Source: Rapana venosa (lineage: Eukaryota; Mollusca; Gastropoda; Neogastropoda; Muricidae). Taken from it: a stretch of DNA of 64,000 bases. Within the stretch, counting starts at the first letter, position 1, and each line of letters starts with the position of its first letter. The position numbers were made by a program, and so were the translations under genes. The notes below the pieces were generated by a model, which worked only from the letters and a program-made list of their open reading frames with translations, had not been told where the DNA came from and did not search any database. The stretch spans positions 46,687,845 through 46,751,844 of the forward strand of contig CM054134.1 of the NCBI GenBank assembly GCA_028751875.1, read 5' to 3'. Below are positions 21,996-45,377 of this stretch, piece after piece.

Positions 21996-23142
21996 TCATA
22001 CGACTTAAAGAAACTCGATAGGTTTGGAGATTTATATTTAATTGTACTCAAGTGATTGTGATTGACAGTGACTGAGTGCATGTTGTTCCTGCTGCTGTGG
22101 CTGCCACTGCTGGTGTTGTTTAGTGTTGTAATGATCGTTTAACCGTGACTGAAGGTTTACAACATCAATATTCCTGTTATTGTTGTTGCTGCTGTTATTG
22201 TTGGGTTTTTTTTTTATCTGTATGGGGTAAATCCAATGGCGGACATATGTGAGTGTCTGACATTAAGTAACCGTGTATGTTGTCTTTTTGTTTTGATGGG
22301 AATTTTCATGTCTGTTCTGTTTGTTCCTCTTACCACACCCCCCGGCATTGTAAAGATACCTGGTGTCTATTGATTGTGTTTTATGTCATATATTAAAATG
22401 ATGCATGAGATCTGAAAGGATGAAGTTTATTTGCTGTAATTTCTACAGTAGGATTTAAAAAAATACTTCACCAAGTATAAGTGTGAAGTTGTCACGAACT
22501 GTGTTTTCACACTTCAGTCTCTCACAGTTCATAGATTGGCTCACGCATTCGACACTCTTCTCGGCCTTAAAACACCTCTTGGACTTCCCTCCTTCATTTT
22601 GACAACTTATCAAGACAATATAGACCTACTAGTATCAGCGATGCAAAATATTTCAATGAATTAGCAAAACACTACAAACAGTCACACACACACACACACA
22701 CACACCGGGGAAAAAAACCTACCTCATAGTTTCTTTTTTTTATTTCAAAGATATTTCTCGCATGCCCCCAATGGTCCTATAAGTCAAATCACAGCAATAG
22801 CATCATGTCAGACTTAATAAGTCAATACAGCGTGAATAGCATCACTCTGGTCCTATTACGCATCACACCCTCATCGTCAAAAGAGTCAATTCACTACAGG
22901 ATATCCCTCCTTTATACCTCATAATTATCTCTCCTAGCTGAGAAATTCCAGCCACTGAACATGGCGGGATCAGCTCCCAAGGTTCTTATCAACATGCAAT
23001 ATTAATTTCATTATTCATCTTATTTTAGAGGTCAGATCAAACTATACCCCAGGACAAATCAAACGAACCTGTTTGATCCCGAAATCACATATGACAGGCA
23101 TACGTCATTGTTTGTTCACCTGGATTTATTCCTTTGGAAGTT

Positions 23143-23145
<3 letters not shown>
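21996..23145. other. Intergenic DNA, nothing recognised
   Basis: No exon or RNA gene supported. There is a short (CA)n at 22683-22705, and scattered GTT/GCT triplets at 22080-22210. Confidence 0.55.
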
Positions 23146-23146
<1 letters not shown>

Positions 23147-23214
<68 letters not shown>

Positions 23215-23237
23215 TCGTCTTCTCTCTCTCTCTCTTT
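23147..23237. repeat. (CT)n microsatellite
   Basis: Pure CT with two interruptions (CATCT, CGTCTT). Confidence 0.96.
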
Positions 23238-23929
23238 TTTCCAAAACAGTCTAATCGAGATACTTGCCCCTGTCACTGCACACTCACACCACTGTTAATT
23301 AAAAGCAACTTAATGTATCGCTTCTACTTCGTTCTAAACTTCCATTGAGGTGGGGATAGATTTCCCAGTGACACCATGGCTAAAGTTGAAAGGATAGAAT
23401 AATTATTCTCACACTCGCCTTGCCTCTCTCTAACTCTGGTGGTACTTCTGATATTAAATGCAATCCGTGGTGACAGTAACTGTACCATTCTTTTACCTGC
23501 TTGGCCCTCTCCCTTTAAAAAAAAATTGTTCACTAACATTTCGTGCAGTCACACCATACTACTCTTTCCCCTTTCTCTTAATCATTTTTGAGGGGCCATG
23601 CGTTGACTTAGATGACTAACTTGTGTTGATAATGACATCAGTCTCAAGGAAGAAAAGTTCAATGTTCAAGGCGTCATGGATCATAGCAATTGTCTGCCTC
23701 TTTTCCCACCCGCACCTTCCTCCACTTTTTCATGAAGACTACATGACTATGTCAGACCATGTGCATTTTCGTATCAGTTTGTACATTGATTTTTGTCATT
23801 CAGTGCAAACTGTATCCCTTCACAACATGGACTACTGAATTTTGTATGTGCCGTTCTCTTCTGGATGTCAGAGTGTCCTCTTAACTGGTCAAATAAATGT
23901 CGTTCAATTTCAAAAGTGTGGGTTTTTGG

Positions 23930-24010
23930 TGTGTGTGTGTGTGTGTGCGTGTGCGTGCGTGCGTGCGTGCGTGCGTGCGCGCGCGCGGTGGTGTGTGTGT
24001 GTGTGTGTGA
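23930..24010. repeat. (TG)n/(CGTG)n/(GC)n tract
   Basis: Alternating purine-pyrimidine DNA of the kind that can adopt Z form. Confidence 0.93.
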
Positions 24011-24282
24011 TTGTATACCTTATTCTCAAACCTTGCACACAGACCGTTATCAGGTCTATGAGAGGTGGATGCCACTGTCCATTCCATTATGATTTGCTAT
24101 TGTTTTTGTCGTTTAAAAGTGTTTGCGTTACCCATTTTAATACCCTGGGGGTTACTCAGGATATGCGCTGCCTTTTCATCATATATTGGAATCACTTTGA
24201 GACTATATGTACACAAAGCACATAGTAAGAAAAAAATGTGTGTACGCAAATTTTTTTAAAAGGGGAACGAGCTTTATCAATA

Positions 24283-24407
24283 GTAGTAGTAGTCGTCGTC
24301 GTCGTCGTCGTAGTAGTAGTAGTAGTAGTGGTAGTAGTAGTAGTAGTAGTAGTAGGAGGAGGAGGAGGAGTAGTAGTAGTAGTAACAGCAGCAGCAGTAG
24401 CAGTAGT

Positions 24408-24457
<50 letters not shown>

Positions 24458-24461
24458 TAAA
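24283..24461. repeat. Compound triplet repeat (AGT/CGT/AGG/GCA)n
   Basis: TAG/GTA units pass through GTC, GGA and AGC units and back. A second block (AGC, AGT, GGT, GAA) lies at 24588-24675. All frames give homopolymers. Confidence 0.95.
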
Positions 24462-25019
24462 CCAATCCAACTGGTTCATGTTGTTTATAGCCCCGCCGAC
24501 CACAGAGGCCATATCGGGGCTGTCACCTCGTAAAATCTTAAATCTCAGATTAAAACTGTGCAGCTATATACGGATTAAAACAGGGCAAAAAAGCAGCAGC
24601 AGCAGTAGTAGTAGTGGTGGTAGTGGTGGTAGTGGTAGCTGTTGAAGAAGAAGAAGAAGAAAGGAAAGAAACAAAGAAAAGAAGGAAACAAACAAACAAA
24701 CGAGAGAGGGGAAAAAGGGAGAAGAAGAAAGAAAGAAAGCCGCCTTGTTGGTCTGAAAGCTGGAGCTGGTAAAGTGACACAGACCACCAGTGACACGAAC
24801 CACCCTCGTCCTCTTACTGGCACGGGCTAATGGGTTGCCCGCTGTGCTCTTCTTCTCTCTGCACGGAACAGCGCTGACTCTTTCTTACATTAAGGAAACC
24901 GGTGGTACTCTCAAGCCTCAAAACCCTACAAGAACTAACGAGGTACTTTCATTCTCACAAAAAAGACTTACCTGGGTGTTGGTAAAACACCTGTTAGGAA
25001 GGTCGCACGGAAACTGTAA

Positions 25020-25135
25020 TAGTTGTTGTTGTTGTTGTTACTGCTGCTGCTGTTGTTGTTGTTTTGTTGTCGCAGTTGTTGCTGTTGGTGGTTGGCGGTG
25101 TTGCTATTATTCTGCTGCTGCTGCTGTAGTATTGG
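25020..25135. repeat. (GTT)n/(GCT)n triplet tract
   Basis: TTG and TGC units, imperfect. Confidence 0.85.
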
Positions 25136-25144
25136 TATACCACT

Positions 25145-25205
25145 TTAAATCAGCAGATTTCTCTGGGCTGAACGCTTCGCCACAAGAGCAGCGCCACCCA
25201 TTACT
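25145..25205 (-). mobile_element. Family E SINE relic, minus
   Basis: The reverse complement has AATGGGTGGCGCTGCTCTTG, TGGCGAAGCG and CAGCCCAGAGAAATCTGCTG, matching 2068-2145 of the full copy. Confidence 0.65.
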
Positions 25206-25297
25206 TCTTTTTCCTTTCTTGCCTTCACGCGTTTACCTCTCATGGTGGCTTTTTCCAGCAGAATTTTGCTGGGAACTCTCTTGTCGTATGTCCTTTC

Positions 25298-25368
25298 ATG
25301 CGCGCTAAATGCGTGTTGCACACGGGACCTCAGTTTATCGCCTCACCCGAAAGACTAGCCAACACCCA
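25298..25368 (-). mobile_element. Family B SINE relic, minus
   Basis: Contains CACACGGGACCTCAGTTTAT and CCGAAAGACT, the central part of family B reversed. A poly-G run follows at 25397-25416. Confidence 0.6.
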
Positions 25369-25697
25369 TAATTATCACCACTCCCGGTCTAGTGGAAGGG
25401 GGGGGGGGGGGGGGGGTGATTCGGCACAAACTGGAATCGAATTCGGATCTGGATCGAACCTGGACTTTTCATTTTTTTAGGCTGGTGTTGTTGATGATGT
25501 TGCTTGCTTGTTCCGTGGGAGTCATCAAAGCATTGTGTATTATGTCTCGTTCAGTCATCAGAACTGGGAATCACTGTAAGATCATAGTGTACACGCGGAA
25601 TGAGCAGCTTGTGAGCATGGCTGTTTTATTAAAGTACCTAGCCAATACAAGCAGCGCACTCCAACTTTAGAGCATTGTTTCTCTTTTAATAGAGAGT

Positions 25698-25708
25698 ACA
25701 GGCTGGTA
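25698..25708. repeat. Left target-site duplication of the LINE
   Basis: ACAGGCTGGTA, identical to 27320-27330. Confidence 0.9.
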
Positions 25709-27319
25709 GTACACTGCACTGGTGGCCTCGCTGTACAGCTGTTTGATGACTCTGATCAGGTTTGCATTGATGCTGTACAAATTCATGGTTGCCCACAAAG
25801 CTGCATGCCACACCCTGTCAAATGCCTTCTTAAAATCGATAAATACGTGGTAAAGGTCTTGTTGATGTTGAAGGTACCGCTCACATAGTATTCTGAGGTT
25901 GAATATCTGTTCTGTTGTGCTGCGCCCTGCTCTGAAACCTGCTTGTTCCTCAGCAATAATGGTCTCTGCTTGTGGCTTCAGTCTATTCAATATTATCTGC
26001 AGCATGACCTTGCTTGGGTGACATATGAGGCTGATTGTGCGGTAATTATGGCATTGTTGTAGATTTCCTTTCTTGGGGAGGGTGATGATGAGTGACTGCG
26101 TCCATGGTGTTGGCCATTTTCCTGTCTGCCAGATCTTGTTGCAGATTCTTAGTAGGGCGCTGATCATGGCTTCCCCTCCAGCTTGGACCAACTCAGCTGG
26201 AATGTTGTCAGCCCCTGCTGACTTCCCCTTTTTCAGCGATCTGACTGCTGTTTCCACTTCTTCTCGGAGGATAGGGTGACTGTCTGTGTCTTTGCTTTCG
26301 GGTACATTAAGGACTTCTGTGATGTGCAGTGTACTACAACAACAACATTGGAGAATGGTTTCGAACAACAGTTGGAGTAAGGCAGGGCTGTCTACTCTCA
26401 CCCACTCTTTTCAACATCTTCCTTGAGAGAATCATGGCTGATGCACTGGAACATCATGAAGGATCAGTCAGCATTGGTGGCAGAACGATCACAAACCTCC
26501 GCTTCGCAGATGACATTGATGGAATAGCAGGATCAGAAAAAGAGCTTGCCAGCCTAACAGAACACTTGGATAAGGCCTCCAAAACATACGGCATGGAAAT
26601 CAGTGCAGAGAAGACCAAACTGATGACTAATAACACCAACGGCATTAGCACTGATATCAGGGTTAATGACCAGAAGCTGGAAACAGTTCAAAGCTTCAAG
26701 TACCTGGGAGCCATTGTATCCGACCAGGGATCCAAGCCAGAAGTAGTATGCAGGACTGCACAGACAATAACAGCTTTGTCAAAACTAAACACCATCTGGA
26801 GAGATAAGAATATCTCACTTATCTCCAAGATCAGACTAATGCGCTCCCTTGTCATATCCATATTTCTGTATGCCTGTGAATCATGGACCCTGACTGCAGA
26901 TTTGGAGAGAAGAGTACAGGCAGTGGAGATGAGATGCTTTCGGAGACTCCTTGGCATCTCCTACAAAGACCACATAAGCAACGAAAGCGTGCATAACAGA
27001 ATCCAGCAAACCATTGGACCCTATGAGAACCTTCTAACGATCGTGAAAAAGCGTAAACTTAAGTGGTATGGGCATGTCACAAGATCCCAAGGAATTACAA
27101 AGACATTTTTGCAAGGCACTGTCCAAGGAGGAAGAAGAAGAGGCAGACCAAGGAAGAGCTGGGAGGATAACATCAGTGAATGGACAGGCCTAGAACTCAA
27201 CAAAACCCTGAGAAAGGCAGAACAGAGAGAGGAATGGAGGGAACTGGTTGCTGAGTCTTTGAGGGTGCCCCCACGGTCGTCAGACTACGGGACAGATAGA
27301 TAGATAGATAGATAGATAG
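25709..27319 (+). mobile_element. LINE copy with 5' inversion and 11-bp target-site duplication
   Basis: Non-LTR retrotransposon (RTE-like, tentative) in two head-to-head pieces. 25709 to about 26328 is inverted. On the minus strand it encodes the first part of the reverse transcriptase: VETAVRSLKKGKSAGADNIP, LPKKGNLQQCHNYRTISL, EEQAGFRAGRSTTEQIF and the motif A region FIDFKKAFDRVWH, ending SAVYY. From about 26329, plus strand, the protein resumes at YYNNNIGEWF, then VRQGCLLSPTLFN, the catalytic FADD box, and the C-terminal LKWYGHVTRS / RRRGRPRKSWEDNI region, stopping at 27301. The 3' tail is (GATA)n. ACAGGCTGGTA flanks both ends (25698-25708 and 27320-27330). The upstream endonuclease part is missing. 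Confidence 0.95.
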
Positions 27320-27330
27320 ACAGGCTGGTA
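27320..27330. repeat. Right target-site duplication of the LINE
   Basis: ACAGGCTGGTA directly after the (GATA)n tail. Confidence 0.9.
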
Positions 27331-27714
27331 CACTAAGGGTTTGTTATGGTTTGTGAATGCAGCTTCAACAAAACATTTCAAGGCAAAACAAACATGTTTT
27401 AAACCAGACCTGTGGCACTTGGCTTACATCAGTTAATTTAATGACAAAGTATTAATTTGGCCTGGGCTAAGAATACATTATAAGTTGTTGGAGAGTCAAG
27501 ACACATGAACTGCTACAGTAGTTGTGATTCATGAACTGCCACAATAATGGGCCGACTCACTAGGCTATTTCAGTGGGGTCTTGCTAGCTAGGCTATCTAT
27601 TGGAATCTTGCAAAGCTGTTTGTTGGCTTGATGAATAAAATCAAACAAACAACCGAACAAACAACTCAACTTTGAACAAGCAGATCAGCACCAACTCGAT
27701 TTAACTTTGATTTC

Positions 27715-27830
27715 TCCAAGTTCTCTGAATGAGACTATAAAAACCAAATCACCCCGAATCAGTGCGAATACTCAAAGGCCTTTAACATCTTGCATAACTG
27801 TTAAAAAATAATCTTGTCTTCAGTAGAAAT
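27715..27830 (+). mobile_element. Decayed family B SINE fragment
   Basis: The blocks TGAATGAGACTATAAAAACC, GTGCGAATACTC and TTTAACATCTTGC keep the order of family B with many changes. Confidence 0.5.
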
Positions 27831-27854
27831 CTGGGCCAGCCAGGGCTAGTGGTG

Positions 27855-28065
27855 TGGATGAGGTGAACATATAGAGCAAGCATGGCTGAATCTGCTGTCT
27901 AAAATGAATGAGGAGGTGAACATACATAGCAAGCATGACTGAGTCTGTGCTTGAAACTAATGAGGAGGTGAACATACACAGCAAGCATGACTGAGTCTAC
28001 TGCCTGAAATGAATGAGGAGGTGAACACACATAGCAAGCATGACTGAGTCTGCTGCCTAAAAAGC
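27855..28065. repeat. Minisatellite of about 56 bp, four copies
   Basis: The unit contains GAGGAGGTGAACATACATAG followed by CAAGCATGACTGAGTCTGCT. The four copies differ at a few sites. Confidence 0.93.
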
Positions 28066-28388
28066 CAGGATCATGATGAGCTAGCTCTGCCCACAGGCAT
28101 TCTTTCTATCCATGGCTCTGCCAAGTTCAAAGTGCCCAAGACACACTCCCTGAATTCCGAGAACGCCACAGTTCAGTAGTAGGCTAACTGACTCCTTTGG
28201 GAGTTAAGAAAGGAGTCAAACCAGTCATTCGTCAGTTATACACTAGTGATGCAGTCTACAAGGCTACGTTCTTACATAATCACCTGGGATGGTTTTTGCC
28301 TGTCGACCCAGTGTGAGAGTGGGTGTGTATGGGGAGACAAAGATTTAATAGAATAAGAGGGAAATAGAATGAAAAATAGGTTGACAAT

Positions 28389-28475
28389 GACAATGACAAA
28401 TTCTTTTATTTCGAGGATAATGAATAAGTACCCATGTGCTTTTTTACACCCAGTCCCCGCCCTTAGGGATATATA
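28389..28475 (-). mobile_element. Family B SINE 3' end, minus
   Basis: TTTCGAGGATAATGAATAAG and CACCCAGTCCCCG match the 3' end reversed. (GA)n follows at 28569-28622 and poly-C at 28734-28754. Confidence 0.65.
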
Positions 28476-28581
28476 TGATAATAAAATAAAATAAAGCCCA
28501 TACCAATATACTCACACAGTATACGGAAAAAAATATCTACACAAAACCCCCACAAAAATTACCCAAGAGAGAGAGAGAGAG

Positions 28582-28622
<41 letters not shown>

Positions 28623-29258
28623 AATGACAAGTAATATAGAAAGCAAAACAGAAACAACCGAAAAAATAGCAAAGAAACCAAGAGCAAAATAAAAGCAGCA
28701 ACAACAACAAGGGAAGAGGGGACAACCGAATAACCCCCCCCCCCCCCCCCCCCCTCCAAAAAAACAAACCCAAACAGAACAAAACAAAAACCTCCATAAT
28801 ATAAAGGATAAGAAACCATGTAAATAATATCATTTTGGCTAACAGAAAGTAACGTCAACAAATTCATTGTAAGGTTTGACAAATTAGAATAAAATTATAT
28901 TCAAAATGACATTAAATGGGAAACAAATCACACACACACACACATGAACACACACACACAGTGGCATTAACGAGCACACACATGCCTGCACGCGAATTCT
29001 ATTAGCACTCAAGACAATCAGAATGCACAATATACTGTTGTTTTCAATGATGCATTAACTCTTGTGTGGCAAGCAGATTAGTTTGTATGCGTGCAAAATT
29101 GTGCATACTAAGCCTAGTTCAGCTTTTGCAAGTTAGGCTGTGTTGTTGGCCAAAACTGTTGTAGATAGCCTAGGCATAGCGCCTAGAGCACGGGAGATAA
29201 ATCTATGATTTGCTCTCGAAGCGGAAGCTACGAGGGGAAGTTACTGTAATTACACAAA
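28476..29258. other. Upstream region of YARS2
   Basis: (GA)n 28569-28622, poly-C 28734-28754 and short (CA)n 28930-28960. No TATA box at a fitting place is evident before the YARS2 start codon. The transcription start cannot be placed. Confidence 0.45.
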
Positions 29259-41953
<12,695 letters not shown>

Positions 41954-44900
41954 ATATCACTGTGATATAGACTACAGTACCATCCCGAGTCAGCCACTCT
42001 GAATGTGAACTGGAAACCCAATCCTGTGCTAACAGCCTCCAAGTAGATTTTGTGGTTTTTCACTCATTATGATAGAATGCAATATATACCACAGGAGCTA
42101 AACAGGCAACATGGATGGCTTGGCTTTTGTTTGCCTTTGACAGCTGTGCGTCACAGATCTATGGAACACGCTCTATTGACTCGTAAAACGGGGTGATATG
42201 TCTTTTTTTGCTTAGTTTTACCAGGAAACAAAATGAGAGTGTGGATGTGTAGTAGTGTAGGTATGGTAAATGCAGTTCAAACAGAGAGAGAGAGAGAGAG
42301 AGCTTTTATACAGTTAATGCTTGAAGGTGTGTGGATCTATGTAACTGTTGACATAAATGTCTGAACACATTTTTTTTTAAACTGTGTCTGTTCATGTGGT
42401 GAGTTAGTAACTGTGTGTTGTGGAATTGCAATTTGCAAGGGTAGAATTAAATCTGCAGTAAGACAATTCAGAAAACTTGCACACAGAAAGACAAATGAAA
42501 GTCCCAACAATGAAAGACTTTTATTGATCATCACTACCCATCAATTCACAAAATCAGCTAAACACAATTTCAAAATGTGGGCAGCTGGAAAAAAAAAAAA
42601 GATAAACTAGTATAAATTGTTTTTCTCTTGAATGAAAACTAGGCCCAGACCACAATATACTGGTTCAATTCAAATACCCAAAACAACAAGAGTCCATCAA
42701 TGTCTGAGCTGGAAATGTACCTGTACCTTTTCCCCACACCCAAATGAATCTGATAAAATACTTCAGGCAGGCACCAATTCCCATTTCAGCAAAAGAGATG
42801 TCGATGGATCTTGCTATTGTTGAGGACACAAAACCCACCATAACTCTACAAGCCACTGGCATTGGGGAAGGGGGCGGGGGATTTTTTTCTAACTTTTTTT
42901 TTTTGCCACTGGCATCAATACTCTATTGATGCTTTTCTTTTAAGCCAGACTAAAAAGCTCTTTTAGACAATGAAATCCTTATATCTGTGCACAATCAGTA
43001 CTCCTGTAACTCAAAAATAGCATCCGAATAAATATGACTTTGCACATGCAAAATGAACAATGAGTGGTCAATATAAATCATACAATAAATGATAAACAAG
43101 AAAGGATAATTTAAGAACAGATGTAATTCACTTTTTCCTGACTCTGCGCATGCCTTCATGTGCTAACATTCACTCCAGAGACGATACAGCATATGTACCT
43201 AGCTGAGTGGAACAGCCATTTTTCTCTCTCAACAATAGACACTGCCATGTGCAGAACATTGAAAAATTCCTGTACTCAAACCATTACAGTCAATCTAAAA
43301 GTAACTGGTTGTATAGCTTAGAGGTATACTCCCACACTGGCACATACGCAGTCTTTCAAGTTCAAGCTGAGTTCATGATCACTAGTGATGCAAAACCAAA
43401 GCAACCCTCTACTTTGGATCTGGGTCACTGGCACACCAGGTATGGTGTGTCATTAAGTGGCTGCTGTTAAAAAAAAAAAGACAGGCTTGATGGAAATAAC
43501 ACTTTCCAGGGTTTTCTTTTTTCTTTTTCTTTTTTTTTTACCTTGTTCACACAGTTAAATGTCTTAATCCAGTTGACGACCAGCTAATCACATAACGACA
43601 CTACACAAGCGGTTTTTATCGTCTGCTACCACTGCAAAAACTAGCTTCCCAGTGGCAGCTTTCTTGAATCATTTCGCTTCAACACATAATCAAATAATAT
43701 ATTCTAAATGGTTCTGATAATGAATAGATAACTATGTAACAAAAATATTTATCATAGATTGAAAGGTTAATAAGCTGTAAGGCTTAGGCTTGAGCCAGTC
43801 CCCTTACTATTACTGCTACTAGAAAACTGCTATGTCAGCAGTGAGTTGCATGCTGCTGACTGCTTGCGGCAGGAGAGATGACACATGCCACCGCTCTTAG
43901 GGAAAGAATTGAAACATACAAATCATAAGATACTTGAAAAAGAGACTGTTTCAAAACACAACAAAAACTGGAGATGATACCTTGCTATAGCAAGTCTTGC
44001 CATTACACAGGAGATGAAATTTTCAAATTTACATTTTGATAACATGGAGCTTTTTTCCAGTATGTATACAGGCAGGCAAACAACAGGATTCACAAGGCGA
44101 TTTTCTTATGGGTGGTGATGATGATGGCTGATTTGTATCACAGAATATCCACTGAACTACACAAAATACCTACCACACTTACAATTAACATGGGACACTT
44201 CCTCCTCCAATTCTGATACACAAGAAAATTGTAAAGAGGCGCATGAAACTAATGACTCATGGTGCTAAATTTTTTCTTCCTCTCATGTTCATTAGCAAGG
44301 ATATGTGTGCACACATGTTGTTTGCAGAGGCTATCAGTCCAAAGAAAACTATTTAATTCAGGACTTTATACAATATTAAGATACTGGAATGTAGAAATAC
44401 CTACGGGTAATTTTTTTTTTTTTTGGCGGGGGGATGATTTTTTTAATCCTTTTTTTACAGAAAGAGAAGGGGGCAGAGTGTGACATTCATTTTGCATTTT
44501 CATTAAGCCTAAAGCATGCTATACTACAAGATGATTGATTTCTGTCATATTACTGAGTATAAACAGGAAAAAAAAAACACAGACAAAACTCACAAATTAT
44601 TAAGTTTAACCAACAAAACAAACAAATTTTAACCCAACAACCTCACAAAGTCTGAAAGAGAAAGAATTCACCAACCAAACATATCTAAACATAATGACAT
44701 CAAACAATTCATTATCTTTTAAATACAAAAATGACAAACTCTTACTGATTGTATTGTATAGTGAACATATATATATATATAATTACACAGAGGTAATCTC
44801 CAGTTAGACATGAACTAAACAACAGAAAACAGATAATGAAACCAGCAGAACATCAGAGGGTGTGAAAGCATGCACATTGGAAAACAACATGCAACATAAT

Positions 44901-45183
44901 CCACTGCACAAAATGGGATACACCCCCCACTCCCTTTACTCAGAAAAAAAAGAAAGAAAAAGAATCCAAAACCTTTCAGGAAAAAAAACAACTGTCCATG
45001 TTATGATTACTGAGCGCCAAGTTTCTGTTTTGTTTTGTTTGTTGTTGTTTTTAAAGAATGATAAAGAAGACAACCAAAGACTCCAAGAAGAAAGCCTTCT
45101 CAACAGCTGAAGTAGCAGCTCGATCAGTCCAATGAAAACTGTTACACTTTTGGTATCGTATCGCAATCTGAAGCTGGTTAAAA
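41954..45183. other. Convergent 3' region of YARS2 (+) and WBP2 (-)
   Basis: Carries both 3' UTRs. Plus-strand AATAAA occurs at 43027-43032 and 43084-43089. The minus-strand equivalent (TTTATT) lies at 42520-42525. Ends cannot be fixed and the UTRs could overlap. There is a short (GA)n at 42283-42302. No further gene was recognised. Confidence 0.5.
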
Positions 45184-45377
45184 TCAAGAGCTGGGGACAA
45201 GATGATGACTGAGTTCAGTTGGTCTTCTTGTTGCCTGGTCATAGGCCGGAGGGGGCTCGTAGCCCTGGTAGGGGGGAGCAGCGTAGCCATTGGGAGGGGG
45301 AGGGGCAGAGGCGTACATGGTGTGAGGGGCAGCTGGGTTGTAGTAGCCACTGGCAGCTGCTTCCTTGGCCTTGGCAT
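45184..45377 (-). CDS. WBP2: WBP2 exon 7 (stop)
   Basis: Acceptor tatttggatggacag. Encodes AKAKEAAASGYYNPAAPHTM and PPPAYDQ (fourth PPxY), and stops with TGA at 45186-45184. Confidence 0.95.

Noticed and set aside
24207..24645. Poly-Ser, poly-Val, poly-Tyr and poly-Ala frames
   Set aside because: Shadows of the compound triplet repeat.
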